Shown here piece by piece: positions 61,329 through 64,000 of a DNA stretch of 64,000 nt. The translations under genes and the position numbers were made by a program. The DNA comes from Tiliqua scincoides. Lineage: Eukaryota; Chordata; Lepidosauria; Squamata; Scincidae. Every line of letters starts with the position of its first letter. Position 1 is the first letter of the stretch. Location: positions 269,339,024 to 269,403,023 of the forward strand of contig NC_089822.1 of assembly GCF_035046505.1 (NCBI RefSeq), read 5' to 3'. The notes under the pieces were generated by a model. That model made no database searches, was not told the origin of the DNA, and worked only from the letters and a program-made list of their open reading frames with translations.

Positions 61329-64000
61329 ATGGCTGAACAAGTGAAAATTTTTCTGTAAATATTAATGGATTGAATTCTCCTCAGAAGTGTAGAAGAATAT
61401 TCCATCAATTATATCAAACCAAAGCAGATGTAATCTGTACACAAGAAACACACATTAGAAAAAATGATGCTAGATTTCTTAATAATAGAAAAATGGGAAC
61501 TTTATTTTTTGCTTCAGACCCACACCAAAAGAAAAGGGGGGTAGCTACATATGTTAACCCCAAATTGGAACCCAAATTGAAATGGCAATCAGAAGATGGG
61601 AGAATTTTGATTGTAGAGATCCAAGTTGAAACAAGGAAAGCATTAATTGTCAATATTTATGCACCAAACACCCATCAAGATAAGTTTTATAGACAATTAT
61701 ATGAGAAACTAATCATGGGAGAAGACAGGGATCTTTTTTTATTTGGCGATTTTAATGCAGTTTTTCAAGCTAAATGGAACAGAAAATTTAACAAAAGATC
61801 TTTAAAAAGAGGAGGAACCCTACCCAGACCTTTTTTGGAAATGGCAGAAGAATTACAGATGATTGATACATGGAAAACACAATACCCAGAGAAAAAGCAG
61901 TTTACATATTATTCAAATTCACATAATTCTTGGTCCAGAATTGATATGTGCTTCAATATCTGGTTTAGGTGGAACGTTTTAGACCGAAATTTTACCTAAT
62001 ATATATGCAAATCATAATCCAATTTCATTAATAATAAATAAAAAATTAAGGAGAAGTACATGGAAGCTAAATACAACTCAGTTGAGTCATCATAAATTTT
62101 TGTATCAAGCAAAAACAGAAATGGAATTTTTTTAAAGACCAATTTTCATCCAGGAACTAAAACACAAATGGTGTGGGAGGCAAGTAAAGCATTTTTTTGA
62201 GGATTAGCAATAAGAAATGCAGCTAAACAAAGAATTAGACAAGAGAAGAAAATGAAAGATCTTGTACAAAGATTAGAGAATGATGAAAAGGAATTACAGA
62301 AAGAACCTACAAATCAAAGAATCTAACAAAAGATTAAGAAGATACAACATGAAATCAAAATATTCCAAACCCAGGAAATGGAGAAGAAATTGAAAATGGC
62401 AAAAAGAGAATTTTTTTGAAAATGCAAACAAACCAGGAAGATGTTTAGCTTATAAGCTCAAAAAAGAAAGACAAAAAAAGCATATTAAGACATTGAAAGA
62501 TTTGACTGGAAAAGAGGAAACAGAATTAGAAATAAAAAAAACAATTATTGAACAATTTTATCAGGTATTATACAGGAGAAAAAATATAGAATACCAGAAA
62601 CAAACAGTATATCTGAAGAAAAGCAACAGCACGGAAATTTTAGATGATCAGAAGAATTTATTGGAAAATACAATTACTATAAGTGGAATTACAGAAGCGA
62701 TTAAAAGACAAAAACTTCAAAAAATGCCAGACCCTGCTGAATATTATAAAAAATTTGAAGAAGTTTTGTTGTTGCCATTTAAAAAAGTGATTGATGACAT
62801 ATGGGAGACCGGAGAAATGCCAAATTCATGGAAGGAAGGAACAATTACTTTGATACATAAATCAGACACGGATGAAAAAGAAATTAAAAACTATAGACCC
62901 ATTTCGCTTTTAAACACAGACTATAAAATTTTTGTTTCAATTTTAGCTACAAGATTAAAAAAAAGTATTAAATAATCAAAGAAGATCAAACTGGTTTTTT
63001 GTTTTTTGTTTTTTTTTACCAAAAAGACAATTGAAAAACAATGTGAGAATTATAATAAATATATTGGAATTTTTTGAAGCGCATCCAGATAAGAAAATAG
63101 CTCTAGTGTTTTTAGATGCTGAGAAAGCTTGTGACAATTTACACTGGGACTTTATGATTAATTGTCTTCAAGAATTAGATTTTGGTCCAAAATTTATCAA
63201 GATGATACAAGGAATATATTCAGACCAAAAAGCAAGGATAAGAGTAAATGGAGAACTGATGAGAGAGATTAACATTCAACAAGGAGTAAGACAAGTTTTT
63301 CCACTTTCACCATTGTTGTTTATTTTGACATTAGAAATACTGAATAATGTAATAAGAGAAGATGACAGGGTGAAACAGCTCAAAATTAAAAGTGAAGAAT
63401 ATAAACTACAAGTGTTTGCAGATGATTTGGTATTTATCCTGGAAGATCCACTCAATTCCATGGAATTTTTGATAGAAGATTTAAAACAATATGGAGAAGT
63501 AGCAGGCTTTAAAATAAATTACCAGAAGACCAAAATGATACTAAAAAATATAAAAGACAATGATATAGAATGATTAAAAGAATATGGACTACAGATAACA
63601 AAGTAAAATATTTAGGAATTACAAAAAAGACAAGTACATTAATGGAAGACAATTATATTAAATTAATGAAAGAAGTAAAAAAAAGATTTGGAGAAATATA
63701 ACAAACTGCAATTATCTCTAATGGGAAGAATAGCTTTATTGAAAATGAAAATATTGCCCAAATTAATGTTTTATTTCAGACTATTCCGATTATTTTGAAG
63801 AGAACTTTTTTCGAAGAAATGAATAAAAGTACTACAAAATTTGTCTGGCAAGGCAAAAAACCGAGAATAAGATTGAAATTACTTCAAGAGGATAAAAAAG
63901 AGCAGGATTTGGATTACCAGACTGGGAATTATATTATCAAGCAGCAGCCTTAAACTGGATAAAAGACTGGGGACTCATACTAAACTCAAAAATTTTAACA
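61329..64000 (+). mobile_element. L1 ORF2 (endonuclease-reverse transcriptase), 3' end beyond window
   Basis: The ATG at 61329 begins MAEQVKIF, and a lost T near 61353 shifts the frame; the endonuclease then runs SVNINGLNSPQKCR, ICTQETHIRKND, LIVNIYAPNTHQD, LFLFGDFNAVF, SWSRIDMC. Further shifts follow around 61990-62490. The RT resumes: WKEGTITLIHKSDTDEKEIK, NYRPISLLNTDYKI, VFLDAEKACDN, GVRQVFPLSPLLFILTLEI, FADDLVF, then GFKINYQKTKM and the connector FVWQGKKPRIRLK. At least five lesions; not active. The AT-rich third positions contrast with the GC-rich class I exons. Confidence 0.9.

Noticed and set aside
1-64000. CRISPR arrays, tRNA or rRNA genes, bacterial operons
   Set aside because: None seen; the repeats are dispersed eukaryotic elements or simple tandem arrays.

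Overview
The window looks like the genome of a squamate reptile, probably a lizard. I infer this from the repeat mix: CR1 LINEs with a characteristic 3' tail, an AT-rich L1, a short repeat with the core CTGGGAGTAAGCCCCATTG, hAT-type MITEs and a Ty1/copia element. The locus is a cluster of MHC class I genes and gene relics. No bacterial-type features, tRNA, rRNA or CRISPR arrays were seen.

Layout. (1) 0-9 kb: a decayed plus-strand class I relic F (alpha1 pseudoexon at 1485-1762, degraded 3' introns and a cytoplasmic-exon remnant to about 8352), riddled with CR1, MITEs and a solo LTR. (2) 9-13.9 kb: old repeats and sequence I cannot assign. (3) 13.9-30.9 kb: minus-strand class I gene A, with leader, alpha1, alpha2, alpha3 and transmembrane exons all open and phase-compatible. 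Its 10.8 kb first intron was enlarged by a Ty1/copia element (20068-25353) and a broken retrovirus-like LTR element (26440-29730). (4) 30.9-31.3 kb: the GC-rich divergent promoter of gene A, with a Y box and a CTCF-like motif. (5) 31.3-32.1 kb: plus-strand pseudogene B (leader plus broken alpha2). (6) 33.9-43.1 kb: plus-strand gene C, with two tandem promoter/leader units, alpha2, alpha3, transmembrane and three cytoplasmic exons, but no alpha1 exon. Its first intron holds a CR1 fragment and a complete non-autonomous hAT element with an 8-bp target duplication. (7) 43-46.5 kb: a large inverted repeat and a minus-strand alpha3 pseudoexon D. (8) 46.5-53.8 kb: CR1 copies, microsatellites and unassigned sequence. 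(9) 53.8-58.4 kb: a second copy of the gene A 3' block (gene E: alpha3 and transmembrane exons), a segmental duplication of 13.9-17.7 kb carrying two later LINE insertions. (10) 58.6-59.6 kb: a solo LTR. (11) from about 59.6 kb to the window end: an L1 with ORF1 and most of ORF2.

How it works together. Gene A has the exon phases, cysteines and N-glycosylation site of an MHC class I heavy chain, so it should pair with beta2-microglobulin at the cell surface. Two of its usual peptide C-terminus contacts are changed, which leaves open whether it is classical. Gene C, and apparently pseudogene B, lack the alpha1 exon. In gene C the leader and alpha2 exons remain phase-compatible, so a leader-alpha2-alpha3-TM-tail protein is possible. 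The most interesting points are this alpha1-less architecture, the copia element with a primer site matching the 5' half of initiator tRNA-Met, and several nested insertions that can be ordered in time because empty or filled paralogous sites lie in the same window. All calls are by eye; no alignment or search was run.
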